Source: Seiridium cupressi
Lineage: Eukaryota > Ascomycota > Sordariomycetes > Amphisphaeriales > Sporocadaceae
NCBI GenBank assembly: GCA_036674765.1
Contig: JARVKI010000111.1
Span: forward strand, 62,001 to 126,000
Direction: 5' to 3'
Length of the DNA: 64,000 nt
Below, piece after piece: positions 25,167 through 36,679 of this stretch (position 1 is the first letter of the stretch; each line of letters begins with the position of its first letter). Below the pieces are notes generated by a model that did not search any database, had not been told where the DNA came from, and saw nothing but the letters and a program-made list of their open reading frames with translations. Position numbers and translations under genes: made by a program.

Positions 25167-26345
25167 TTACTCCGCGACCTCAACAACCAACTTCGTACGG
25201 CTGACCCCTCGAATTAGCACATCCAATCCAGTGTTAATAACCCCCAAACCCTTCCCCACGACCCTTGGCTCCGGACTCGGCCTGATGATTCCTTTGGCCA
25301 GGTTCTGCTTTAGCCATGTCCCCATCCAATATCGAAACTGAACCAGCCTCTCCCCCTCATCCATAGAGGGGAGCACGAAAATTGTTTCCAACCCGCCTAT
25401 CTCTTCCGCATCCTGAGGAATTATTGGCGCAGACCCGATCTTCGCCTTCTGGGTTCCTTTCTTTTGATCACATCCGAGGAAAGCCTGGAGTACCGCCTGA
25501 CACAGCTCCAGCTGCCCCGTGGCAAGAAAGCAGTGCCGAATCATGAGATTGTCCTCCCTGGCCGCTGAGACAATCGCATCCACAACTTGCGGGTCTCTAT
25601 GATCAAAGACGCGATCGGCCCCCAAGGAGCCCACGTACTCTTGATTAGCCAACCCTGCCGTAGCATACACAGAAGCAAAGGCAGAATCCGGATCCTCAAC
25701 CAGTAATCTGGCGCTCTGCACGCCCATCGTACCGATGCTAGAGGAAGCACCCCATACCAATAATGCCTCCCTCTTTTCCTTATGATCTTTCTGGCTCTCT
25801 CCCCTGGTACTGGCGCTAATCCCGACTGAGCTAGTGGATATGGGAGAAGGAACAGCGGCTTTTCCCACCCGTGGGATCCCCATGGTATCCCACGCGTTGA
25901 GGGGGACCTCGACGGCAACGGGCAAGGTCGCCGCTTGATTCCAAGAAATGACCTCATCCGGAAGAGGAACGGCATGCTGCCAGGGGACGAGGCACTTCTC
26001 CTGAAAGGCGCCATAGTCGGGGTGGCAGGACCTCCAGAAGGAGGCCGCGTAAGCGGCAACGTGGGTGATACCCGGCCGAAATGTTAGGCCCGAGTCTTCA
26101 TCGGTAGTATCCATAGGCACGTTCTCGCCGACTTCAAGGACCAAACCCGATATGTCGAAGCCGAGGACCGTGGGATAGGTAGATACGAAAAGGCCTTGGT
26201 CACGCATGTGGCCGTCGGCGGGGTTTAGGGCCACCGATTTGACGGCGATGAGGAGCTCTCCAGGGCCTGGTTTGGGCGTGGGGCGAGCTCGGATCTCAAA
26301 TGGCTCACCCTTTGCGAGGGAAACAGCGGCGAGATGGTTGGCCAT
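25167..26345 (-). CDS. Medium-chain (zinc-type ADH-like) oxidoreductase
   Basis: A single 392-residue frame starting at the ATG at 26345. It has a GroES-like N-terminal half (residues about 25-145, with GPGELLIAV, ALNPADGH and PTVLGFDISG) and a Rossmann cofactor-binding half with LLVWGASSSIGTMG near residue 196. This matches the MDR family of NAD(P)H-dependent enoyl or quinone reductases, including the stand-alone ToxD-like and trans-acting enoyl reductases of fungal metabolite clusters. The structural-zinc Cys set of true alcohol dehydrogenases is absent, so reductase activity without zinc is more likely. An unusual low-complexity insert (about 160-192) precedes the Rossmann domain. Its divergent neighbour is a Zn2Cys6 factor, a common regulator-enzyme pairing. 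A TATAAAT lies at about 26401-26410. Confidence 0.85.
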   Translation of the reverse strand: MANHLAAVSLAKGEPFEIRARPTPKPGPGELLIAVKSVALNPADGHMRDQGLFVSTYPTVLGFDISGLVLEVGENVPMDTTDEDSGLTFRPGITHVAAYAASFWRSCHPDYGAFQEKCLVPWQHAVPLPDEVISWNQAATLPVAVEVPLNAWDTMGIPRVGKAAVPSPISTSSVGISASTRGESQKDHKEKREALLVWGASSSIGTMGVQSARLLVEDPDSAFASVYATAGLANQEYVGSLGADRVFDHRDPQVVDAIVSAAREDNLMIRHCFLATGQLELCQAVLQAFLGCDQKKGTQKAKIGSAPIIPQDAEEIGGLETIFVLPSMDEGERLVQFRYWMGTWLKQNLAKGIIRPSPEPRVVGKGLGVINTGLDVLIRGVSRTKLVVEVAE

Positions 26346-26806
26346 GCTCGACTGCTGGCCGATGTAAAGACTGACGTAGTATAGGATCTGGTGTGTAGGT
26401 ATTTATAGTTAGAGTTGAATGCTCCTGACGCTATAAGCAGTAATTTTTCTTCCTTTAATATAGAGGTTGCTCTCTTCTTATATAAGTGAGCCATCAGTTC
26501 AAATCGCCCATTTTTGGTGTAGTGATGGTTCGACCGACGCGATCCTGCGTTGATTATGTATAGATCGCAGACGGCGTTATGGGGCAGGCCTCGCAGCCAA
26601 TCAAAACCTTTTGCACCCGAGCGACAGTTAGCGTAGAAGGTGGGCATATCCGAATAAGGTTTAGCTTGTGATGCCCGGGGCGATGCGAAACTAGTGTTCT
26701 TAAGGGGCCATGACCGGTTACAGATCCCCTCGGCGTGAAATTCCCCTCAAAATCGGCAATATCCCTCACAGTCAAGCTACGCGAAGGATTGGGCAACTCG
26801 CAAGAC
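26346..26806. promoter_or_regulatory. Divergent promoter region, MDR and Zn2Cys6 genes
   Basis: This 461-bp stretch separates two divergent start codons. On the minus strand a CTATAAAT box lies at about 26402-26409, roughly 60 bp before the MDR start. No coding frame fits, so shared regulation of the pair is plausible. Confidence 0.5.
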
Positions 26807-28158
26807 ATGGCTTCGAATCATCCACGAGAGATACGGGAGCGTAGGACTCGGCGGAGATCAAGATTTGGCTGCCGAAATTGCAAGCTCCGAAAACTAAAGG
26901 TGGGTTGCTCGCGGCTTTCCAAGAGCTGACGACTTAGCTAACCAAATTGACCTCGGCTATTAGTGCGACGAAAGCAAACCGCAATGCCAGAGATGCAGTT
27001 CCTTTGGGATATTATGTAATTACGTGTCCAATATCCCCGATCTACAGTCCGTCGCCGCAGACAAGGGGGGCACATTGGTGGTTCGAGGGAAAGCAGAGCT
27101 TCAGCCCCCTCTCACGAACGCTATCTGGACATCGGACGCATCGGCATACTACCAATTGAATGTAAAATGCCAAGATTTTATAACTCGGTATCTTGGACGA
27201 AGCCTTATTACCCCAGATGACCCTAATATGATGCAAGTTAATCGCAAGCTCCTCGAACTGGCCTTCGCCGTAAGTCCTATTACAGTCATGTCGTCCTCAT
27301 CAGACACAATGGAAGTCGGCTTGTCTATCATTGGTATTGGGGGGATCTCGACTAATCTACAATTTCTAGTACCCTTTCTTAATGCACGCCTCTCTAGCTG
27401 TGGCGCTTACATATGACCGCCATCTGAATCGCTCCTCAAGATATCGCCGCACTCTAGAAGAGTGCTATCACTGGTCTCAAAGCACAATTCTCTTTAACAA
27501 ACGGTTGAGAGAACCTATCGCAGAGATAGAAAGGGATGCGATCTGGGGTACTGCGGCTGCTCTGACTATCTTGGCCCTCTCCTCCCCCGATGCATGCATG
27601 CCGGAAGAATCGTGGCCACTAAAGTCGTCTGAGCCTTCGGGTTTAGACTGGCTGCGTATGAGCGAGGGGAAAATGGCATTGTGGCATATAGTCAACCCGC
27701 TACGACCGGACAGTCTCTTTAGCGTGATGGCGGCAACGTACGCTCAAATGTTTTCACCATTACCAGAAAGAGGGATGGCCGGTATACCAAGAGCCTTAGG
27801 TGCCGTGTGTAAGCTCAAAGTTTCATCTACGGCGGAAAGCAATCCGTATTTTGGTGCTGTCCACGCAGTATCCCAGATCTTGCACCTCCCCGATAGCGAG
27901 GTCACAATAGGTCCAGCTCAACTTTTCATACGCAGCATCCACGGCCCTTTCAGAGGCTTGCTTCAGAAAAGGGACCCTGTAGCGCTGCTGTTGTTGTATA
28001 TATGGTACCGCAAAGCAGGTCGCAGTCTATGGTGGATTGAACTTCGGGCTAGAGTGGAATGTCCTTCTATCTGCTCTTACCTGCTGCTATATCATAAAGA
28101 ACACGGTGCTGTACACGCATTACTTCCGGGAGGAGCTCTCGCCGATATTTGGGGTTAA
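26807..28158 (+). CDS. Zn2Cys6 transcription factor
   Basis: Exons are 26807-26899, 26964-27269 and 27370-28158 (395 residues), with introns of 64 and 100 nt. Intron 1 interrupts the zinc cluster, a common position. After splicing the N-terminus has the C-x2-C-x6-C half FGCRNCKLRKLKC followed by CQRCSSFGILC, a complete Gal4-type binuclear cluster (about residues 23-49). The middle part (YPFLMHASLAVALTYDRHLN) and the C-terminal SLWWIELRARVECPSICSYL segment match a family of short fungal C6 regulators, often annotated as sterol-uptake-control-like. The start ATG at 26807 gives a basic RRTRRRSRFG lead-in. It probably regulates nearby genes, with the divergent MDR oxidoreductase the first candidate target. 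Confidence 0.87.
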
Positions 28159-30893
28159 CTGAGTTTTCGAGACCCTATGTCCAGGCTTCTTGTTCGCATG
28201 CTTGTCGCTGTAGTCTCGAATGTCTGTTCTCTACAAAATCTTGCATCAGCGATTCCTTCTTCAATCATGCTTGGCGAGTTATCGGGAGTTGCAACTCATG
28301 TTTAGCTTTTACGTCAAATGAGCCAGACAAATGCAATCCTAAATTTGAACCAACCAATCTTCAAGTTCTTACCGCAGATGTCACGCACCCAACCCCATTC
28401 CTAATCTGCTTCTATTTTAAAGTACTAGCGACCGATGGTACGGTCCGCCTAATGATAGGCTATGTGGCCTGTCATTTCATTTGGTGGTGTCAGTTCCCCT
28501 CGTTCTTCAGCTCCGACGAAGAAAGATGCCGTCCCCAGGCGACCAAAAGGGTAGCAGCTCCAGCAAGGTGTTAGTGCACCGGTGTGTGATCAGTTGTACT
28601 AGCTCAGAGTATCAGCGGTAGTACTGGAGCAGGAGGAACATGCATTAGCTTTTTCTTAAAATTTAGGGATAAGGTTTTCGGGAGCTAATGCTTGAAGTAC
28701 GTATGACAGGTCAGGACTGATGTCTCAGGATCATACGACAGTTCTTGGGTCGTGGCCCTAGTATTCAAGGCCGCATTATGTAGCTGTAAGACAGATGAAC
28801 TCAAAGCGGCAGACGTGCAGATGCAGAAGCAATATTTCAGCGCATAAATTCCTCCCAAATGACTGCGCAGGGTTGTCTCTGTGGCCCTGGATCGGCAAAA
28901 AACAGTGCTACATACATAGCTGAACATATACTTTAGGTAATAGAGCCCCGGTAGCGGTCACCTCTGAGACATTTGCGGGGTGGCGTGCATTTGAGTGGTA
29001 TAGCCATCCTCTTAACCAATTCCTGCTGACATCCCTACCGAGGCTGAAACTCTATTTGCTTCTTGTGCTTAAAGATGCGTTCGCACCCTCCAAATGAAGA
29101 ATTGCATGAATTAGGGCATTCTGAGGCTTCGTAAAGTTCGTCAGCCGCGAAAGAAATATGCTTAATTATTTGGTTTATCCTCCAAGCAGAAATTTGCCGT
29201 GCGCATTGGATCGAATAACATCGGAGTCGCTCCCAACTCCAACAGTGCTTTCCGCAGTAGCTGTTCACTTAGGTGTAAGGGAGAATATACTATGAGTTGA
29301 GACATAAAAAGTCTGAGAAAGGCGGTATGGGGAGTCCTTCGGGGAGTTGAACCACATGGCTTATTATGCGGCAACTCGCATGTCTTAGGAGTTACGGATA
29401 ACAACATCAGACTTGCACCGCTCAACCGGGCAACATTCTTTGACGCACTGTTTACCCGTGTTAGTGCTACGTTAACTGAGACGGAGCGTTATAAATGCAT
29501 GAATCATACGCACGGATCGCCGTTGAAACAGACCAGGCTACCACCAAAGGTGGATGCCAAGCGGCCCTTAATGCATGTGAGCTGATAAACGTTGCGCAAG
29601 GTGAGTTTAAAGTTTCAAAGAACCTTTATAACGTGGTATGTGCTAGAACCTCGACTTTTGCAGGTCGGGCAAGACGGGTAACAGTGGCGCATCATGCTGT
29701 CGAGGTGTACTTACGACAGTTGGTTGAACGTCATTTGCAGCCCGTGACTGAGAGAAACCTCCGCTTCGAGATCCTTTTAACGGTCTGAATCTGACTATTA
29801 TGCCTCACCCACATCCTTGCCAACTTCTCTTGGAGCTCAAGCCTAAGTAACGAGAGGACTATACGGAGTATCTTCGACTTGGACAATATATTAATAATTA
29901 TACAAATTGCGGCCACTTAATTAGCGAATAATGTGTTACTTATTATTAGTTAAAAGATCGGAGTTATTAAAGAGTGCAATTCGGCTTTAACGCAAAGGAT
30001 TATAATAGTTTCGAGTTCGATCCTTTTTTAGTTCACTTTTAAATGTGAGAATATAAAAATTAATGTAAGATATCGAGTTAGTGAGGCATAACGTTTTATT
30101 TCCAAGGATACTCGTCTTATAACTAAGGGTGAAAACACATCCGTCGTGTCTCATCGCTAGATGTATTTTCTTGAATTATTATCAAAACGCTTAATCCCTA
30201 AACTATGGTATAATGCCTACTAACTTGTGAATCTATTTGGGAAAAGTAATATTTGTGTTAAAATACCAGGATCGTTCACGTTGACTCGGTTGATGTTCTT
30301 TACAAAGGTACCCTTAGGGAGACTTAACTAGTATTTCCTGGCTGCGGATGACTACGGAGTCTCTTGACCGTTGAACTCGTAATAGCTCGAATCTTGCCGC
30401 CTCCACCGGTTACACAACACTAAATCAAGTTTGTTTACTTCCGATTAGATCGCGATGATCATGGCTTGGCTTCGAACCTGGGCACAATTTCATGTGGAAA
30501 GATACCAATCCCTGAGTATTGAGTAGGTGTGGCTTCAACTTAAAATACCAGCGGTAGTTCTCACAAGCTCGCACACCGCTTTTTCTTTTGGATGGGGAAC
30601 TCGTGGTCAGCAATTTTAATCCCTTATTTCCTGGTACATCGCCGCCCGTTATTAATGAACAAAGAGGTCGATGTACCATGGAAGGAAGGGCTACATAGTT
30701 CAGGCTGCTTGGTGGCAAACGTTAAATGGAGGCCAGAGATGCGAATATAAATGTGAACGCTGCCTCCCTCCCTATTTCTTAGATCTCATACATGAACATC
30801 TGCCGAATCCTCAAGAAATCCCCACGATCAGGAAAGCCCGTCCCGAAACACGACTCCCCCTTCACTGCTATCTTATCTTTGGAATATTTCAAG
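28159..30893. other. Long AT-rich stretch with decayed sequence
   Basis: No intact gene is seen. Short frames such as 29162-29425 (-) and 29495-29788 (+) look protein-like in places but are isolated, have no splice partners and match nothing I recognise; they may be gene relics. From about 29,830 to 30,400 the base composition is strongly AT-rich, like the RIP-affected block at 24.5-25 kb. The final 150 bp form the promoter of the gene at 30894. Confidence 0.5.
30746..30752 (+). promoter_or_regulatory. TATA box and CT-rich tract
   Basis: TATAAAT at 30746-30752 is followed by a CCTCCCTCCCT pyrimidine tract at about 30763-30773. Together they resemble a fungal core promoter about 150 bp upstream of the ATG at 30894. 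Confidence 0.4.
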
Positions 30894-31520
30894 ATGCGCT
30901 TTTCAGCTTCCTCTATAGTTGCGGCTTTCGCCTTTGGCTCCATTGCATCGGCTCAGATTGCAGGTGTCACCAAGTTAACCACAGACTTGACTACTTTTGT
31001 TACACACTTGGCAGCAGTTCCACCAAACTCGGGAGTAAGTCAAATACCGACCTGTAAATAAAGAGGCTTGAGATGCTTATGTGATTAGACTCTTACCACA
31101 GACCTTCGGAGGGTAGTAGCGGATGTCACAGCTCTCGCAGGGGGTGCAGGCGGTATCAATGGCGGTCCATCCCTTCCTACCAGTAATGCCACTGCGCTTG
31201 TCACTCAGATTACGAGTCAAGTCTGCCCGGCACTTCAGACTATCCAAAAAGCAATTCCTTCGCTGCCAGTGCCAACCAGCACTTTCTCAGGGTTGCTGAC
31301 TGGCGCGATACAGACCCTTGTTGGGGTAAGTGACTCTTGTCTGTGACACCCAAGCTATCGGACAATAACAGAGTAAAAGGTTTTGAGAACGCTGTTGGGC
31401 TCGTTGCCGGCAGGTGTAAACGTGACACCTGCTCTTACCTGCCTGACCAAAATTGTCCCTGCTACAAAGCTCGTCAGGTCAAGTGGTGCAACTATTCCCC
31501 TGGAGGTGGCCGTATTCTGA
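30894..31520 (+). CDS. Small secreted protein, helical and Ala/Thr/Leu-rich
   Basis: Three exons, 30894-31034, 31089-31325 and 31380-31520, give 172 residues; both introns are 54 nt with perfect gtaagt donors. Other acceptors at intron 1 lead to stops or less regular sequence; the chosen one, at 31088, continues as TLTTDLRRVVADVTALA, echoing the KLTTDLTTFVTHLA segment of exon 1. The N-terminus is a signal peptide ending in ASAQ. The mature protein is rich in Ala, Thr, Leu and Val, has only two Cys and forms amphipathic helix-like stretches, somewhat like hydrophobic surface-binding (HsbA) or related cell-surface proteins. I cannot assign the family firmly. None of the exons is a long frame alone, so simple ORF calling misses this gene. 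Confidence 0.78.
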
Positions 31521-31825
31521 ACGACGAACCCATAGGGTTGGAATGCTGGACCCAGAACAGGGGCAGAGGCAGGGGTGGACGGCAGATATTCGGCGGAGCA
31601 AGGTTGCGGTAGATGGTCGGTTTACTTTCTTATCTCTTTCCAGTTCGTCTGAAAGTTTAGATTGCCTTGATCGGTGACGTCCACTCTTTTCATCAAATAA
31701 AAACCATTTCCCGGGCATTGGATGATACCTCACACATGTTATGAAAATAGCATTATAATAAGTAAATGATGTTATTAAATATATCTACCGCTAACTTCAA
31801 CATGTAACTATTTTCTACTAATGGC

Positions 31826-32826
31826 TTGCTTGGCATTGATTTGAGCCTTGACCAGATCATTGAGTTTTGGTGCAACGGAGCTAACAAGTTTCCCTCGTGT
31901 GCCCCTACGCCATCTTATCCCACATCTGGAGCAAAGACGAGGTGTTGTTTGAGGAGGTTCGTGACAAGTCTATGGCTGGACGGGGCAACAGATTGGGTGG
32001 TAGGAGAATTGCCAACAGCGCCCAGGTGGCATGGAATACGAGGATTGAGTATATTTAGATCGATACCTGTTGCATCGACAAGACGAGCAGCGCCAAGCTA
32101 TCACAAGGTATTAAAGCCATATTTCGATGGTATTAAGAGCCAAAAGTATGCTATGCATACCTTTCTGACGTAGATGCGGGTACTGATTCCGATTGTACTC
32201 ACTCTCGTTGGTTTCACCGTGGCTGGACGTCGCAAGAGCTGATCGCACTTGGAATGGTCGATTTCTACGATCAAGAATGGAATATGATTCGAAATCGACA
32301 AAGCTTAACCCCAAAATTCAGCGACATCACGTCCATCGACCGTCAAGTCACGTATCGAATGGAGAAAGATGCTGCACTTCATAGGTGCAACGTAAATAAG
32401 CGAATGATATGGACATCTTCACGTGAGACAACGCGAATAGAAGATCCAGCATAGAGCCTGAAGGGTATATTTGGCGTTAACGTGCCACTGCCCTATGACG
32501 AAGGACGTATAGCCTTCAGAAGACTCCAAGAAGAATTCATAAAAGCTACGCATGATCAAGCTATATTGGTCCATATCATGTTTCATGAGACAGTCTTAGC
32601 TTCATCCCATGATCATTTCAGGAACATGCCACAGTCCGTTAAAAACTCCTACATAGATGCACGAGGTTTCAGCGTTACACCGGATGGGTTGCAAGTCCGC
32701 GGATGCCGAAGCGCAGCTCGCAATCTGTGGAGCTTCAACATTTACAAGGCCGTGTTCCTTGGTTGTTTCGCCTACCTTGAAAAGGGATGGGCAAATAAGA
32801 TCGTGCTCCTTGCAGGAAGGCCCTAA
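31826..32826 (+). pseudogene. HET-domain (heterokaryon incompatibility) pseudogene
   Basis: From 31906 to 32826 one frame without indels reads as a HET domain of the HET-E/HET-D type: YAILSHIWSKDEVLFE, then IDTCCIDKTSSAKLS, RWFHRGWTSQELIA and, further on, RRLQEEFIKATHDQ. Three nonsense codons break it: TAG at 32056 where the family has Trp, TAA at 32134 in a WYQE-like position, and TAG at 32452. The first two fit C-to-T change (on one or the other strand), the signature of RIP. The N-terminal start is also damaged before 31906. In intact relatives this domain triggers cell death when incompatible strains fuse and is often followed by NACHT and WD40 repeats; none is seen directly downstream here. 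Confidence 0.85.
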
Positions 32827-33972
32827 GTACCACCAGCTAGCATGGGACGGGCATTCTACGTGGTTCGACCAGATAAGGAGGACATGGCTCATCCATTATC
32901 TGATGAGCCACCTGATGGAAACGCAACCCGCACCCTTAAGTATCCTATTTCTTCTGTTAATCATGTCTTTAATTGGCAGAGCTTTTCAGTGTTGATTGAA
33001 GGTACCCAAATGATATAGTCCATAATCGTCTTGCCAATCAGAAACAACACTCGTCAGGTGCTTCGCTTGGTGGACACGACCCTGCGTCTCAAGACACTGA
33101 TTCAGCAAGGCACATGCACGGATCAATTCGGACCATCTACCCCCGAAAGAACGGTAAAACTCATCACCTTGAATGAGACATTTAACCGTTACTTCAGCGA
33201 ACGGATCGTGGCTATAATAAGCATAATATCTTACTCGAGGCACAACATAACGTATCCACTATTTCTCATTATCCAAAGGTCCTTAACCTATTCGTTGTCC
33301 TTATCTTTTCTTGAGAAGAGACGTGTAACTCCCGGCGGGGATAGCAATGACGGAATCAATGATGGCAATATTCGACCATTTTTCGAATCCAACCTGAAAA
33401 AGGCTGTGAAAGAAAATATTAATCATGTCCCAGCCTTGCTACAGCTCATCTCTTTTCGACCATGAATATGCTGTTTCTTCCCAACGGTACACGCATATAT
33501 GCACCAGATCTGACAACCCCTTCTGTCGTGTCGAGTGGCAATGTACTTTCTATAAAACGACCGAGAAGAAATGGCTCGGATGCTGTTCGGTGGATCGAGA
33601 ACTTGTCGCTACATCATGCAGAAGTCGACAGGCTGAACAATGATTCGTTGGGGAAGAGGCTAAACTAGGATGATTCACGATATGCGCCTCCTATTCCTCT
33701 GCCCACACGAAGCCCATGGCGAAAACACCTTGTTTCCGATACCTTCATTGTATTATTTCCAAGGGGTTTTGCTCCTCTATATCAAGAGATCATTTGTGAT
33801 GCAGGTTTGTGCGGCATGAGAGGCTAGTACCACAAGACTCTCATGCAATGAGCTTTTCTTTCTATTTTCTGGGGAGGACCTGGTTCTGGCTATTTCACTT
33901 TCAAATAATATTCTCTTAGTGTATTTCCATTATATTCGTATGTTTTATGCTGGAATGTAGTCTTCTCAGGTC
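32827..33972. other. Degenerate downstream region, no intact gene
   Basis: Short frames follow the HET relic, such as 33031-33465 and 33462-33668 on +. They may be remains of the rest of that gene or unrelated noise. I see no recognisable motif or splice structure. The last 300 bp are the 3' flank of the CCC1 gene. Confidence 0.45.
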
Positions 33973-34848
33973 CTAGTCTAAGGCCCTTACAATAACATAG
34001 CTTGTACCCGCAGCCAGGGCGCCAATAATGAGTGTTTGCAATGCTCCCCGCATTCCCGCACGTTTGTTGCGTATCATGACCCAATTCTTGATATAACCAA
34101 AGATCAAGAGTACAATCACGGTGATACCCACGGAGACAAACAATGCTTCTGTAGCTTTTTCCATCAGAAAGTAGGGAATCATCGGTATCAAACCACCGAT
34201 AAAATAGCTCAAGCCCATCGTAAGTGCACTGATCCAAGCACGATTCACATCTGGCGCCTCGAGCTTCAACTCAGTGTCCATCACAAAGCGTACCCAGGGG
34301 GTCGAATCATTGTTTTCAACCTTACTCGACCGACAACAGTCTTTAGCAGCAAGCTCGTCAACCATCGGTCGTGCAGCCTCCCGAGACACTCCATACCGTT
34401 CTGTCAAGACACCATAGAGCCTTTCTTTCTTGCACTTGCGCCGCTCCACATCAGCGGAGTAAGAGTCGAGAAACTCATCGCGCTGGTGTGTGTAGCTCTC
34501 TGCCTCCGTGGCTGCTGCCAGATAGGCGCCCAAGCCCATCGAGATACATCCTGAGAAGAGCTCCGCTAAGCCGCCCAGGACCACGAGTTTGGTGGATCCT
34601 AACGATGAAAGTCCAGCTGTGAGGGCGAATGGGACTGTGAGGCCATCGGCGAAGCCTATTATGATATCGCGGATGATATCGCTGTTGTAGGTAGAGTGTT
34701 GGTGTTTTTCGTCGTTTTCAGATTTTTGGATCAGAGGGTGACGATCGACTTCTGCATTCCTGATATCCATATTGTTTGCGGTGAAGCTGTGATCAACTTG
34801 ATGTGAGTCTGACGTTGATTTCGTTGTTCCGTAGCTCGGCTGATGCAT
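33973..34848 (-). CDS. CCC1: CCC1/VIT1-family vacuolar iron/manganese transporter
   Basis: An intact, intronless frame of 291 residues from the ATG at 34848. The order of features is typical: a variable cytosolic N-terminus (1-55), TM1 with DIIIGFADGLTVPFALTAG (about 61-83), TM2 (88-110) ending in the conserved MGLGAYLAAATEAE, a cytosolic Glu-rich metal-binding helix domain (113-195), then TM3 (203-228), TM4 (235-258) and TM5 (268-288). Family members load Fe2+ and Mn2+ into the vacuole in exchange for protons and protect against iron excess. The length and all five helices are complete, so it is probably functional. A TATATATA lies about 165 bp upstream, and CCAAT boxes lie beyond it (see 35071-35229), consistent with iron regulation. 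Confidence 0.93.
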   Translation of the reverse strand: MHQPSYGTTKSTSDSHQVDHSFTANNMDIRNAEVDRHPLIQKSENDEKHQHSTYNSDIIRDIIIGFADGLTVPFALTAGLSSLGSTKLVVLGGLAELFSGCISMGLGAYLAAATEAESYTHQRDEFLDSYSADVERRKCKKERLYGVLTERYGVSREAARPMVDELAAKDCCRSSKVENNDSTPWVRFVMDTELKLEAPDVNRAWISALTMGLSYFIGGLIPMIPYFLMEKATEALFVSVGITVIVLLIFGYIKNWVMIRNKRAGMRGALQTLIIGALAAGTSYVIVRALD

Positions 34849-35070
34849 TATAGGATTGGTTCGAAGCGCTTTAATTATCTATGGCTATGGTGTGATAATA
34901 GGATACCGTGAGAGATATTGTGTATTTTTGATTGGCTTGACGCGTTGAAGTTTCATATGATCATTTTTCAAATTGGTGCCACCGCCAGAGGTCCCTGGGC
35001 TTCGAAGTATATATAACCTTCCTTAACACCGTTCGGCCGAGTCCGTGTCCGAGAGCGTTTCTAATATGGG

Positions 35071-35229
35071 CCAATCAGAAGCGCCTAATTACTAAGATCA
35101 TCTGTGCTCAGCCAATCACGCGCAGGCCAATCGGTGTAGGAATCAAAGGCGGGCCCGACAGCGAACCAGGCGGCCACAAACTAACGGCAATTCAGCGAGT
35201 ACGCAAGAACCAATCAGAAACTTTACGTT
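35071..35229 (+). promoter_or_regulatory. CCAAT-box cluster, possible CBC-HapX sites
   Basis: Four CCAAT motifs lie on the plus strand at 35071, 35112, 35127 and 35210, that is 220-370 bp upstream of the minus-strand CCC1 start and beyond a TATATATA at about 35008-35015. Three of the four match the bipartite CBC-HapX consensus known from Aspergillus cccA work, CSAAT-N12-RWT: 35071 followed by ATT at 35088, 35112 followed by AAT at 35129, and 35210 followed by GTT at 35227. The fourth (35127) does not match. Each box has about a 1-in-16 chance of the RWT part. Confidence 0.5.
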
Positions 35230-36679
35230 TGTCATTTCAGAAAATTCCATCAGGTATGCAATCATGTGCTGACATTGCGGACGCTGACGAACTAGTCCCG
35301 TACTGCCTAGATGTCAAACCTGTGCATGGGCCGAATTCAATGCGATGGGATTATGTGATTACGGTTTTAACTTCGGCCTATAATGTCATGAATATACCTT
35401 CTGCCCAATTAGTCTCTTATCGATCAAGCTCAACTTGCGCAAATCGTTGCGCCAGCAGCTGCTTAAGACGCAACAGCAAACCGATAAAGGCGCGACAGCG
35501 TAGTGGGGAAATGTGGCTAGGCAGGGGCGCCTCCTTTGAAGGGGCATCCTGTGTACATGATTAGCAGCGGGCATTCCGGTAGCTGCGGTCTATGCACTAC
35601 AATTGAATTTGAAATCACTATCCCCAGTTTTCTCTTGATTGTCAACAAATACAGATCGTCGCAATAAGATAATGAAGTCCTGGAATTCTCGGTCCGTCTA
35701 TAGGACAAAACATGACCCGCTTCTATGTCTGCGTGCATTCAAGACAATGCTAAATTCGATCACTCTGTCAATTATCATCCCAGGCGACGGTCCAGTCAAA
35801 TCACAGTGATAGGAATAATAATAAGAGAAGAGAAGCCACCGGAAGAGTGCATGGAACCATGATGTTGAAATATGCGCCCTTTGGACTTCTGCCATAATTC
35901 AGATATGGGTATAATTACAATTGAGCAACTAAAATCGTGTTTGTGAGGCTGGCGATGGGGAAGGTTTCGAAACTGCTCCGGGATCAGGTCAAAGTTATTG
36001 CCCCCCGAGTACGCGGCAGGAACAATATACTTTGCCATTATACTACTATAGTATAACTATCAGTCCCTGCCCCTGTTGTCAATCGTCAGTCGTATCACAA
36101 TAAATTAAGTTCCATCATGTGCAAGCCTACCTTAGCGCGAATCCAAAGCACCCTAGCTCGGCATCGCATCCGCCCTTGGATCGCCGCTGCTATTGAAGTT
36201 TGACGTCCCGTGCAGCTTATATTGGACGCGGAAATCCGCGACACTTCACTCCCTCCCTGTAGTTCAGCCCTGCTCGGGATATTTCCATGTTCGACTGACG
36301 GGGTATCACATCAAGCTCCAGGCTCTTGCATTGATGCGCTATTCCAGGGTTCGCCAAGATGACCTGGTAGGACTACGAGGCTGAACTCAACCTTTGGGTG
36401 GCGCATTGTGCTTCACAAGGCGGTAGAGTTAACGGGTACTCGCAAAACGTGCATCTGAACCCCACCGACTTATTTCCATATTGGAACAACCGCAAGCCAA
36501 AGGCACTTTTCGCTTGGCACCGGGATTGGCACCGGGATTGAAGAGGATGTCTCCTCATTTTGCTCGCACAATTCTCCAGCCTATCGGAATCACCCCGGAA
36601 TAGGGGAATCGGTGTGCCCGCGCCCCCTCAGAGCCAAGCCTGGAGGAACTCGTCGGCCCAAGTTGAGTGTTGAATATCT
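35230..36679. other. Intergenic, no gene seen
   Basis: Short frames only. A small direct duplication of TTGGCACCGGGA occurs at about 36,515-36,540. No coding or RNA feature is supported. Confidence 0.5.

Noticed and set aside
29495..29788. 97-codon frame with VAHHAVEVYLRQL resembling NACHT-protein linkers
   Set aside because: The similarity is too short and isolated to call a relic.
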